Below the pieces are notes generated by a model. That model did not search any database. It was given only the letters and a program-made list of their open reading frames with translations, and had not been told where the DNA came from. A DNA stretch of 35,276 nt, taken from Spirochaetia bacterium (GTDB lineage: Bacteria > Spirochaetota > Spirochaetia > Treponematales > Treponemataceae). Within the stretch, counting starts at the first letter, position 1, and each line of letters starts with the position of its first letter. Location: contig CAAGIR010000020.1 in NCBI GenBank assembly GCA_900769975.1, positions 1 through 35,276 of the forward strand, written 5' to 3'. Position numbers and translations under genes: made by a program. Positions 1 to 6,779 of the stretch are shown one piece after another.

Positions 1-168
1 TTCGTCATCCTGTTCAAAATCCATTATACCGTCTTTTACTTGAGCTATCCATCGGTGAATTGTCATTTCTCCGACTCCAAGTTCAACTGAAACTGAATGA
101 ACGCTTCTGTTCTCTGGCGCCAGAACTTTTCTTAAGACCGCTTTCTTAAATGTTGTTGTGTATTTCAT
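1..168 (-). CDS. Transposase orfA-like HTH protein, truncated by the window edge
   Basis: On the minus strand an open frame starts at the ATG at 168 and runs off the left edge (56 codons visible). It begins MKYTTTFKKAVLRKVL and contains a helix-turn-helix segment, SVELGVGEMTIHRWI. This is the pattern of IS3/IS911 OrfA-type proteins, which bind the element's ends. A strong ribosome binding site, GGAGGGG, lies about 9 nt upstream of the ATG and supports the start. The catalytic partner would lie outside the window. The left end of a second insertion sequence begins about 32 bp upstream of this gene, so the two elements are adjacent or nested. The family call is good; completeness is unknown. 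Confidence 0.7.
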   Translation of the reverse strand, partial: MKYTTTFKKAVLRKVLAPENRSVHSVSVELGVGEMTIHRWIAQVKDGIMDFEQDDE

Positions 169-199
169 ATAGATGCCCCTCCATCAGGCGACATCTATC

Positions 200-266
200 C
201 GTATTGTATCACGTAAAAACCTTACCGAAATAGTTCTGTGTATCATGTAAAAAATCTTACCGAAAA
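200..266 (+). repeat. Left terminal inverted repeat with two sub-repeats
   Basis: Two copies of TGTATCAYGTAAAAA followed by YCTTACCGAAA lie at 205-230 and 239-266, with starts 34 bp apart. They match the reverse complement of the right end in order and spacing. Paired copies like these usually mark transposase binding sites; that role is inferred. Confidence 0.7.
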
Positions 267-287
267 GCATGATTCACAGGCTGTTTT

Positions 288-1493
288 TTAACTCCATTTT
301 TTTGAAAGCTGAAGTACAATATCAAGACATTCTTCAACTTCTTTTTTCAGCTGGACAACATTCAGACTCGATTTATTGTTCTGAAGTATTGATTTTACAT
401 CATCAAAAATAAACTCACTTTCCAGACATCTTTTATACGGAGTTTTTGCTGAATCGTATTTCTTGTAAGTATGGGCATCCTTCCTTTCTTTTTCAAGTAT
501 CTTTACAGATGGATAGAAATAATTTACAAGAAGATTCCATCTGTCATACAGCTTCTGTAAGGCAACCTGAGCTGCTTCTCCTTCATATCTGTAATAGCCT
601 ACAAGATGCCGAACAACACTGTAGTTTTTCTGTTCAACAAAGCAGTTGTCATTTTTCTTGTATGAACGGCTTCTTGTGAATGTTACCTGATTTTCGTTAC
701 ACCAGTTCAGAAGCTGATAATTCTTAAACTCACTGCCATTATCTGAATCAAGTCCCAGAAGTTTATAAGGCAATGTTTGTTTCAGATCGGCGGCATCTTC
801 CTTTACCCATCGCTGAGCTTTATTCAAAAGTGCATACAATACAGTCCATCCTGTACATACATCCGTAAAAGTTAGAGTGAAGCAGTATTCTCCAGAAGCA
901 TTCCCACCATCATGTGCAACGGTGTCCATCTCAAAAAATCCTGGTTTCCGCTCATCCCAGTCAAAAAACGCACGGATTGGAATCAGTTTGTTCAGGTTAC
1001 CGGCTGCCTTTGTTGTGCTGGTTCCGTGAAGTTTATTTTTCTGGCGCTCAGGTTTCAATAGCCGATTGACTGTAGCACTGCTGATTGTCTTCAGATTTTC
1101 ATAGACATTTTGTGAAATCTCAAAATTAGGTTCGCTAACTAAATCTTCAAGATTTTCACGGATGAAAGGAACAAGCCTCTGACCGCACATGAAATCAAAG
1201 GTTCTCCAGATTTTATTCAGAGAATTTACAGTGTCTTTGCCATATTTTGGAACATAAATACGTTTTTTCTTTTTGGGCAGTTCTACTTTGACCGATCTTA
1301 TTGTGACGTTATTAAATTCGTGCTCTCTTTTGTGTATGCAGCTGTTGAGTTTTGTAATCGCATATTTTCTTGCAAAACCAGTCAATTTTACATATTCGTC
1401 AAGTATCTGTTTCTTTTCTTTTTTCTTCGCATTGCTGTATCGTACAGCAGTTTCTTTTGTTACCGAATTCCGTTCTTTCATCGTTAATCCCAT
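288..1493 (-). CDS. DDE integrase-type transposase
   Basis: This 401-residue protein is the transposase of the surrounding insertion sequence. Its N-terminus carries a helical DNA-binding segment containing TGFARKYAITKL, a pattern seen in integrase-core transposases. The catalytic core follows, with D190 in FFEMDTVAHDGG, D251 in LDSDNGSEF and E287 in NCFVEQKN. The D-to-E gap is 35 residues, the classical DDE spacing, so the catalytic triad looks intact. The start at 1493 is preceded by GGGG at about 7 nt; the second ATG at 1481 is a possible alternative. No frameshift or stop interrupts the frame, so the element may be active. I cannot assign the ISfinder family with certainty. Confidence 0.85.
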   Translation of the reverse strand: MGLTMKERNSVTKETAVRYSNAKKKEKKQILDEYVKLTGFARKYAITKLNSCIHKREHEFNNVTIRSVKVELPKKKKRIYVPKYGKDTVNSLNKIWRTFDFMCGQRLVPFIRENLEDLVSEPNFEISQNVYENLKTISSATVNRLLKPERQKNKLHGTSTTKAAGNLNKLIPIRAFFDWDERKPGFFEMDTVAHDGGNASGEYCFTLTFTDVCTGWTVLYALLNKAQRWVKEDAADLKQTLPYKLLGLDSDNGSEFKNYQLLNWCNENQVTFTRSRSYKKNDNCFVEQKNYSVVRHLVGYYRYEGEAAQVALQKLYDRWNLLVNYFYPSVKILEKERKDAHTYKKYDSAKTPYKRCLESEFIFDDVKSILQNNKSSLNVVQLKKEVEECLDIVLQLSKKWS

Positions 1494-1528
1494 TTTTATC
1501 CCCAGTGACTCTTATTTTACTAGTTTTA

Positions 1529-1594
1529 TTTTGGGTAAGATTTTCATATGATTCACAGCTATTTTTTCGGTAAGATTTAACGTGATTCAATTCG
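1529..1594 (-). repeat. Right terminal inverted repeat with two sub-repeats
   Basis: Read on the minus strand, the outer copy (about 1566-1589) is TGAATCACGTTAAAT then CTTACCGAAA. The inner copy (about 1529-1555) is TGAATCATATGAAAAT then CTTACCCAAAA. The inner copy is the more diverged. The arrangement mirrors the left end. Confidence 0.7.
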
Positions 1595-1599
1595 ATATA

Positions 1600-1629
1600 T
1601 TGACAAAAATCCTATAAATTTGGTATTAT
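1600..1629 (+). promoter_or_regulatory. rplM-rpsI promoter
   Basis: A perfect -35 box TTGACA (1600-1605) and a -10 box TATTAT (1624-1629) are separated by 18 nt, with an extended TGG just before the -10. Transcription should start near 1636. The insertion sequence ends only about 6 bp upstream. Confidence 0.8.
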
Positions 1630-1638
1630 ATTTTACCC

Positions 1639-1680
1639 GTTATAGGATTTTAGACTGCTCATCTAAAATTCCTAAGTAAC
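1639..1680 (+). promoter_or_regulatory. Hairpin at the 5' end of the rplM mRNA, candidate L13 leader
   Basis: The predicted transcript begins almost directly with a long hairpin. GTTA (1639-1642), AGGA (1644-1647) and TTTTAGA (1648-1654) pair with TCTAAAA (1662-1668), TCCT (1670-1673) and TAAC (1677-1680) around a 7-nt loop. That gives about 15 pairs with small bulges. rplM leaders that bind ribosomal proteins are known in other phyla; a similar autoregulatory role here is inference. No T-run follows, so it is not a terminator. Confidence 0.55.
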
Positions 1681-1749
1681 TGAAAAATAGATGCAATTTT
1701 TTTTAGTTACAAGATAAACTTTTATTATTTTTTGAAAAGGTATATCAAA

Positions 1750-2178
1750 ATGGAAACTATTTTCGTTAAAGAATACGACCAGCCTCGCAAATGGTATATT
1801 ATTGATGCAGCTGGAAAACCAATGGGACGTGTTGCCGCAAAAGCTGCTTATATTGCACGTGGAAAAAACAAAGCTACTTACACAAAAAATCAACTTATGG
1901 GTGATTTTGTAGTAATTATTAATGCTGAAAAAGCTGTAGTTACAGGTGGTAAGGAACAGAAAAAGATTTACTATCATCATACAGGATTTGTTGGTGGTCT
2001 TCGTGCTCAGACTTATGAAAAGTTACTGGATAGACATCCTACAAAACCTATGGAATTGGCTGTTGCTGGAATGCTTCCACACGGACGTCTTGGACGTAAA
2101 ATGATGGATTGTGTAAAGATTTACGCTGGTGCAGAGCATCCTCATGCTGCTCAAAATCCACAGCCAGTAGAATTTTAA
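1750..2178 (+). CDS. rplM: 50S ribosomal protein L13
   Basis: L13 is an early-assembly protein of the large ribosomal subunit. The 142-residue product matches the usual family length. It shows the typical N-terminal segment WYIIDAAGKPMGRVAA, the central GDFVVIINAEKAVVTG, and the C-terminal MLPHGRLGRKMM and YAGAEHPHAAQNP. I place the start at the ATG at 1750 (METIFVKEY) because AAAAGG lies about 9 nt upstream. A TTG six codons earlier would lengthen the protein and lacks a ribosome binding site. rpsI follows 16 bp downstream in the conserved rplM-rpsI operon. Expression is probably driven by the promoter at 1600-1629 and may be modulated by the leader hairpin. Confidence 0.97.
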   Translation: METIFVKEYDQPRKWYIIDAAGKPMGRVAAKAAYIARGKNKATYTKNQLMGDFVVIINAEKAVVTGGKEQKKIYYHHTGFVGGLRAQTYEKLLDRHPTKPMELAVAGMLPHGRLGRKMMDCVKIYAGAEHPHAAQNPQPVEF

Positions 2179-2194
2179 TTCAGGGGTATAAGAA

Positions 2195-2587
2195 ATGGTA
2201 GAGAATATTGCTATTGGTACAGGAAGAAGAAAAACTGCTATTGCTCGTGTTTTTGTTCGCGAAGGTTCTGGTAAAATTGTAGTAAACGGTAAAGATGTAA
2301 AAGATTATTTTGCTACAGAAGCTCAGATTCAGGTTGTAAATCAGCCTTTAGCTGTAACTTCAATGGGCACAAAATATGATATTCTTATTAATGTACAGGG
2401 TGGTGGTTTGAACGGTCAGGCTGCTGCTTGTTTACATGGAATTTCTCGTGCTTTAGTACAGATTGATCCAGATGCTCGTACATCTCTTAAAGCTAACGGA
2501 TATCTTACTCGTGATTCTCGTATGGTTGAACGTAAAAAGTACGGTCAGCGTGGTGCTCGAAGAAGATTCCAGTTCTCAAAACGTTAG
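2195..2587 (+). CDS. rpsI: 30S ribosomal protein S9
   Basis: S9 belongs to the small-subunit head, and its C-terminal tail reaches the P-site tRNA. The 130-residue length is normal. It begins with the typical GTGRRKTAIARVFVREGSG motif and ends in the basic tail KKYGQRGARRRFQFSKR, whose last Lys-Arg is the hallmark of the family. A ribosome binding site, AGGGG, sits about 8 nt before the ATG. It is the second gene of the rplM-rpsI operon and is followed by a strong terminator. Confidence 0.97.
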   Translation: MVENIAIGTGRRKTAIARVFVREGSGKIVVNGKDVKDYFATEAQIQVVNQPLAVTSMGTKYDILINVQGGGLNGQAAACLHGISRALVQIDPDARTSLKANGYLTRDSRMVERKKYGQRGARRRFQFSKR

Positions 2588-2609
2588 TTTTCTGTACGGA
2601 AGATTTCAA

Positions 2610-2641
2610 AAGACGGCTTTTTTACAAGTCGTCTTTTTTTT
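2610..2641 (+). terminator. Intrinsic terminator of rplM-rpsI
   Basis: A 10-bp stem, AAGACGGCTT pairing with AAGTCGTCTT with one G-T pair, encloses a 6-nt loop and runs into a stretch of Ts. Confidence 0.9.
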
Positions 2642-2670
2642 ATCTAAAAAAATTGGAGGGAGGATATTGA

Positions 2671-3282
2671 TTGATTATTGAAAGTGTAAGCGAAATTTCT
2701 TTATCGGGATTGTATAGAATACGGTTAGAAAAAGGTGCTGTATGCTATGCACGACAGGAATATCTTTCTTCTATTGTATTAGAAAATCTTTGTGCTGGGC
2801 AGAAAATTTCTGAAGATAATGTTAATGAACTTACAGAGGGATCTCTTACTGTTGCAGTGGAATTAAAAGCGAACGAATATCTTGCCAGGGCAGAACAAAG
2901 CCGTTTTGGACTGACTCAAAAACTTCAAAAAAAACAATTCGGCTTGCAATATATTAAAAAGGCACTTGATTTTCTGGAAGAAAAAAAATATCTTGATGAT
3001 TTGCGCTATTCTACAGCGTGGTTAAATACAAGAAAAATAAATCATTATGAAGGCAGAATAAGGCTTCTGGCGGAACTTAAAAACAGGGGTATTTCTGAAA
3101 AAAATGCAAGCGAGGCTGTAAAAGATTTTTTTGATTATAATGATGAATACGAAATCTGTAAAAAAGCTTATGAAAAATTTTTGAAAAGCGGGTTGGAAGA
3201 AGATAAGATAATTCAGAAAATGAATAAGGCTGGTTTTTCTTATAAATTGCAGCAGCAGATTAAAGAAGATTTTTACGAATAA
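2671..3282 (+). CDS. recX: RecX-family regulatory protein
   Basis: RecX proteins bind RecA and restrain filament growth during recombination and the SOS response. This 203-residue protein has the family's repeated three-helix units. YLARAEQSRFGLTQKLQKK matches the first unit; FLEEKKYLDDLRYSTAWLN and LLAELKNRGISEKNASEAV follow, with a final unit near IIQKMNKAGFSYK. The start is a TTG at 2671, chosen because GGAGGGAGG lies 7 nt upstream and no ATG is suitably placed. It sits alone after the rpsI terminator; recA is not in the window. A shared bidirectional terminator separates it from the convergent GH130 gene. Confidence 0.85.
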   Translation: MIIESVSEISLSGLYRIRLEKGAVCYARQEYLSSIVLENLCAGQKISEDNVNELTEGSLTVAVELKANEYLARAEQSRFGLTQKLQKKQFGLQYIKKALDFLEEKKYLDDLRYSTAWLNTRKINHYEGRIRLLAELKNRGISEKNASEAVKDFFDYNDEYEICKKAYEKFLKSGLEEDKIIQKMNKAGFSYKLQQQIKEDFYE

Positions 3283-3291
3283 AATTTTATG

Positions 3292-3345
3292 AAAAAAAAG
3301 ACTTTATCATCACAAAAAAATTGCGGCGATAAAGTCTTTTTTTTT
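3292..3345. terminator. Bidirectional terminator between recX and the GH130 gene
   Basis: The stem GACTTTATC pairs with GATAAAGTC. It is flanked by A8 on the left and T9 on the right, so it can end transcripts arriving from either side. The loop is about 19 nt. Confidence 0.85.
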
Positions 3346-3357
3346 ATTTATGGGAAA

Positions 3358-4404
3358 TTAGAATCTTCCTTCGTCAGTATCCCAATAGTTTAATTCATTG
3401 TGTGCTTTGATAAAGTTTACAGTTTCATCGATTGTTGTAAAGCAAAGTCCTACAACTGTATCGGCACAACCGTAATAAATAGCGATTTTTCCGTCTTTTT
3501 CATCAGTTAATGCAGCAACTGGGAAACATACGTTGTCTACAAAACCTGTTGTTTCGTAAGGCATTTCTGGTGTGAGCATGTAATCGCCACATCGGTATTT
3601 TACGATTGAAGGTTTGTCGTGATCCAGAATTGCAGCAGAGAATGAATAAACAAATCCATTACAAGTGGTTGAAACTCCATGATAGAACATGAGCCATCCT
3701 TTTTCTGTTTCACCTTTGTCATTTTCGTATTCAATTTCAATAGGAGCAGGACCGCATCCGATTTTTACACCCTGCCACCAGCCTTTTCCGCCTTTTTGCA
3801 TAACAAGACGATGTTCTCCCCAGTATTTCATATCTGGTGACTGTGAAAGAAGGATGTCGCCGAATGGTGTATGTCCTGAATCTGAAGGACGTGAAAGCAT
3901 TACGAATTTTCCATCTATTTTCTTTGGAAACAAAACTGCATTTCTATTGAATGGAAGGAAAGGATTTTCAAGACGTGTGAAATCTTTGAAATCTTTTGTG
4001 GAAGCAATTCCGATTGAAGCACCGTCAAAATCACCGCACCAAAGGATATAATAAGTATCATCAACTTTTACACAACGAGGGTCGTATGCATAAAATGGAT
4101 CATGTGGTGTGCCATCCGGGTCGTGCATGTGGATTTTTTCTTTCTGGAATTCCCAGTTAATTCCGTCTTCTGAGTCGCCGATGTAAAGGAATGGACGAGC
4201 TGATGTATCTTCTGAACGGAAAACACCTTTAAATTTTCCTTCCCAAGGAATTACAGCCGAATTGTAAATGCGTCCCATACCTTTAAAAGGATTTCTGCCG
4301 ATTACAGGATTTGCGCTGTAACGCCAGATTGGAAGCCAAGTGTCAGCAGGTTTGTCCTGCCATGGAATATTTGGTAAATTTCCCCCGCTAATAATTTTTG
4401 CCAT
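3358..4404 (-). CDS. GH130 beta-mannoside phosphorylase
   Basis: GH130 enzymes split beta-mannosides with phosphate to give mannose 1-phosphate. The 348-residue protein has no signal peptide, so it should act in the cytoplasm. Its opening LPNIPWQDKP, then WRYSANPVIGR, NSAVIPWEGKFKGVFR and SEDGINW, resembles GH130 subfamily 2, which includes enzymes acting on beta-1,4-mannooligosaccharides and mannosyl-N-acetylglucosamine. The family catalytic Asp is expected in YAYDPR, at about D108. A ribosome binding site, AGGAG, precedes the ATG. It is divergent from a CE2-type esterase across a 212-bp region full of ACTTAA repeats. The family is clear; the exact substrate is inferred from the neighbouring mannanase and esterases. 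Confidence 0.88.
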   Translation of the reverse strand: MAKIISGGNLPNIPWQDKPADTWLPIWRYSANPVIGRNPFKGMGRIYNSAVIPWEGKFKGVFRSEDTSARPFLYIGDSEDGINWEFQKEKIHMHDPDGTPHDPFYAYDPRCVKVDDTYYILWCGDFDGASIGIASTKDFKDFTRLENPFLPFNRNAVLFPKKIDGKFVMLSRPSDSGHTPFGDILLSQSPDMKYWGEHRLVMQKGGKGWWQGVKIGCGPAPIEIEYENDKGETEKGWLMFYHGVSTTCNGFVYSFSAAILDHDKPSIVKYRCGDYMLTPEMPYETTGFVDNVCFPVAALTDEKDGKIAIYYGCADTVVGLCFTTIDETVNFIKAHNELNYWDTDEGRF

Positions 4405-4474
4405 AGTTTTTCTCCTATAAAACTTTTTTTAGTTTTTATCTAAGTAAAGAATAAAAGGTTTTTGAGGATTTGTC

Positions 4475-4530
4475 AAGTTAAAATAACTTAAAAAATAAAA
4501 ATAAATTACTTAAAATTACTTAAAATAAAG
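4475..4530. promoter_or_regulatory. Operator-like ACTTAA array between GH130 and CE2 genes
   Basis: A palindrome, AAGTTA-AAA-TAACTT (4475-4489), is followed by two direct copies of ATTACTTAAA spaced 10 bp apart (4505-4524). Nearly the same double repeat occurs before the ABC transporter operon at 22626. A 10-bp period puts the copies on one face of the helix, as for a regulator. The region is very AT-rich, so some matches could arise by chance. Confidence 0.5.
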
Positions 4531-4616
4531 ATTTTTTTTCTATCCGGATTTTTAATCCATAATTTAAGTCATAATTAAGGTAGATAATTTTCACTTTACG
4601 TGTTAAAATAAAAATT

Positions 4617-5750
4617 ATGAAATGTTATAAATTAAACGAAATTGAAAATAAGCGTATTTTGGGACGAAATGTTCAGAATGCAGATAAAAACGAATCTGTA
4701 AATCTGTTTTGGGCAGCTTCTGGTTTGGAAATTAATGTAAAAGCGAAGGAGGTCTGGGTAACTTTTACTGCTGATTACAGTGCTTATGAAGTGTGGGTGA
4801 GCATTTTTTTGAATGATGTAAGAATTTCTCGCTTTATGGTTGAAAAAGGTGAACAAAAAAAAGTCTGCCTTGTTCGTGGTCTTAATCCTGAAAATGAAAA
4901 TGTCATTACAATTTATAAAGATACACAGCCGATGCCAGGTGATTCGTGTCATTCTTTAAAAATCAACGAAATCATGCTTGATGATGAAGGTGTTTTTTGT
5001 AAAGTTAAGCCAAAAAATGTAAAAATGGAGTTTATTGGTAACAGCATTACAAGCGGCGAAGGTTTGACTGGCAGTCCGCAGCAAATGGAATGGATTCCTG
5101 CTCTTTTTGTGGGAAGTGAAAGTTATGCTTGTGAAGTTGCACGAAAATCTAATGCCGATTTTTCTGTGTTTTCGCAATGCGGATGGGGACTTTGCTGGGG
5201 TTGGGACGGAAACAGATATAATAATTTGCCGTCGCATTATGAAAAAGTGTGTTCTGTTATGGCTGGAGATTTTCATAAAACACTTGGTGCGTTTGAAGAT
5301 TTTGATTTTAAAAATGGAAGTGATTTTGTAATTATAAACCTGGGGACAAACGATAACGGTGCTTTTTTTCAGCCAGCGTGGAAAGACGAAAAAACTGGAA
5401 CGGAATATAAATTAACACTGGAAAATGATAAGCCTTTGCAGAAAGATAAAGATTTTATTGTGAATGCGGCAAAAAATTTTTTAACACTTATAAGAAAACA
5501 TAATAAAAATGCCCAAATCATCTGGTGTTATGGAATGATAAAGCTGAATATTATTCCTGAATGTATAAAAAACGCTGTTGAACAATGGAGTTTTGAAAAC
5601 GGTGACAAAAACATTCATATTCTGGAACTGGATTCTATGGAAGATTTGGAAAAAACTGATGCTGATAAAGGTTCCCGCTGTCATCCTGGAAAAAAAGTGC
5701 ATAAAAGTGCTGCAGAAAAACTGGAAAAAATAATAAGCGGATTGTTATGA
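4617..5750 (+). CDS. CE2-type acetyl esterase (jelly-roll plus SGNH hydrolase)
   Basis: CE2 esterases remove acetyl groups from xylan and mannan chains. The 377-residue protein has a beta-rich N-terminal domain (about 1-130) and a C-terminal SGNH hydrolase. Block I is FIGNSITSGEG with the nucleophile at about S143, block III is NLGTNDNG (about 242-249), and the catalytic His is near H356 in RCHPGKK. There is no signal peptide, so it probably deacetylates imported oligosaccharides in the cytoplasm together with the divergent GH130 enzyme. No ribosome binding site precedes the ATG; a TAAAAT box lies 7 nt upstream, suggesting a leaderless mRNA. A GC-rich structured repeat ending in a T-run follows the gene. 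CE2 assignment is likely; substrate is inferred from context. Confidence 0.8.
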   Translation: MKCYKLNEIENKRILGRNVQNADKNESVNLFWAASGLEINVKAKEVWVTFTADYSAYEVWVSIFLNDVRISRFMVEKGEQKKVCLVRGLNPENENVITIYKDTQPMPGDSCHSLKINEIMLDDEGVFCKVKPKNVKMEFIGNSITSGEGLTGSPQQMEWIPALFVGSESYACEVARKSNADFSVFSQCGWGLCWGWDGNRYNNLPSHYEKVCSVMAGDFHKTLGAFEDFDFKNGSDFVIINLGTNDNGAFFQPAWKDEKTGTEYKLTLENDKPLQKDKDFIVNAAKNFLTLIRKHNKNAQIIWCYGMIKLNIIPECIKNAVEQWSFENGDKNIHILELDSMEDLEKTDADKGSRCHPGKKVHKSAAEKLEKIISGLL

Positions 5751-5789
5751 AAAAAGTTTTAAAATGAAAACAAAACAAAAGGTGCGTAA

Positions 5790-5920
5790 ATGATGTGGGG
5801 TTGAGGTGGAACAGCGCGCCGAGGCTTGAACCGGCAGGTCGAAGACCTGAGTCCGAAGGACCGAGCGGCAGCGAGCGGTGAAAGGCGACTGGGTGAAAAA
5901 ATGCTCGCTGTGCTTTTTTT
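5790..5920 (+). repeat. GC-rich structured intergenic element, copy 1
   Basis: This GC-rich island stands out in AT-rich DNA. It contains three hairpins: CAGGTC-gaa-GACCTG (5835-5849), GTCC-gaa-GGAC (5851-5861) and a long one, CAGCGAGC (5869-5876) with GCTCGCTG (5903-5910), followed shortly by seven Ts. Conserved single-stranded blocks are GCCGAGGCTTGAAC (5818-5831) and GTGAAAGGCGACTGGGT (5878-5894). A second, inverted copy is at 34603-34720. It may end the upstream esterase transcript. It could be a mobile palindromic element or a structured RNA; I do not recognise a named family. Confidence 0.7.
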
Positions 5921-5922
5921 AA

Positions 5923-6528
5923 TTATTTTTTTGACCAAAGTGTAATGTCATCGATGTAAACTTCGCTTGCTGGGTGTTCTCCTTCAATATATAAAGCAAA
6001 TCCTAAAGCAAGAACTTTTTTTGTATTTTTTACTGCAGTTGAATTGATTTTGAATACTACTGTGTGTGTTCCTGGTTCAACTGATGGTGCGTCTGTATTT
6101 CCCCATTCCCAGTTTGCACCTGTTTTTGTGAACATTTGAACTGAAACTGGATAATCATTTGGGTTATTAATTACAAATGAAATGTAACCGTAGTTTGACC
6201 AATCTTGTTCGATTAAATCTGTACATTCGTAAATACAGCCTTGCTGTTTATTTCCAGGTAAGTCGATGTAGTGTAATGCTCCGCAGTTTCCTTTTCCATC
6301 CCAACGAGGTTTAATACTTTGTGAATCTGAAAATTGTGTTTTTTTGAATACGTTTCCGTATGAATTCCAAGTATCTACGATTGCATTCAAGTACATTCCT
6401 TCTTCAAAATCATCTAATGTGAAGGGTGTTGTTCCTGGGAGCGATACATCTACGCCTGTAGCTGGAGATGCGGCAAAAAGAAATGTGCTGGCAAGTGCTG
6501 CACATGCAAGTGTTAAAAGTTTTTTCAT
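5923..6528 (-). CDS. Small secreted carbohydrate-binding-like protein
   Basis: The product is about 201 residues. It has a clear signal peptide (MKKLLTLACAALASTFLFAA, cleavage likely after the AA) and then one beta-sandwich-like domain. The mature part starts with a TLDDFEEG motif and ends with VYIDDITLW, the edge strands typical of CBM11/CBM30-like jelly-roll modules. Several Trp and Tyr residues (WNSYGN, WSNYGY, NWEWGN) could form a sugar platform. No catalytic domain is present. The start at 6528 is chosen because GGAGG lies about 9 nt upstream and the signal peptide begins there. It is divergent from the GH26 mannanase, so it may bind mannan at the cell surface. Family and ligand are inferred; it could be a stand-alone CBM or a surface glycan-binding protein. 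Confidence 0.6.
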   Translation of the reverse strand: MKKLLTLACAALASTFLFAASPATGVDVSLPGTTPFTLDDFEEGMYLNAIVDTWNSYGNVFKKTQFSDSQSIKPRWDGKGNCGALHYIDLPGNKQQGCIYECTDLIEQDWSNYGYISFVINNPNDYPVSVQMFTKTGANWEWGNTDAPSVEPGTHTVVFKINSTAVKNTKKVLALGFALYIEGEHPASEVYIDDITLWSKK

Positions 6529-6779
6529 GGTAATTTCCTCCAAAATTTACTTAAATATAAATAATAATATATCATATAAACTAAAAAAGCAAATTTAAAA
6601 TAATAAAAAAATAAGTTTTAATTAAGTTATAAAAATTATGCGATGTGTGGAAAAATAATATTGTTAAAGTAAAATTAACTTGATAAAAATAAATTAGTGA
6701 AGTAAAATTAATTAAAATAAAGTTTCTTGTGGGAATTTTGTAATGATTTATAGTGTTATGGATTTATGGAGGTTATATC
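6529..6779. promoter_or_regulatory. Divergent control region of CBM-like and GH26 genes
   Basis: This 251-bp AT-rich region holds several ACTTAA-type sites: ATTTACTTAAAT near 6546, TTAATTAAGTTAT near 6617, AAATTAACTTGAT near 6672, and AAGTAAAATTAATTAAAA near 6700. They resemble the repeats upstream of GH130 and the ABC operon. The GH26 ribosome binding site GGAGG is at 6768-6772. No clear -35/-10 pair can be assigned with confidence. Confidence 0.4.

Larger units (their letters stand above)
200..1594 (-). mobile_element. Complete insertion sequence with paired terminal repeats
   Basis: A single transposase gene is bounded by matching inverted ends. Reading inward, both ends show a CG.ATTG.ATCACG outer sequence, a block ending CTTACCGAAA, a short AATAG-type spacer, then a second copy of the block. 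This two-copy arrangement is the same at both ends, so I place the boundaries near 200 and 1594. I see no clear target-site duplication. The right end stops about 6 bp before the -35 box of the rplM promoter. Confidence 0.75.

Noticed and set aside
1273..1573. Plus-strand frames overlapping the IS transposase start
   Set aside because: They are antisense shadows of the transposase gene and its terminal repeat, with no ribosome binding site.
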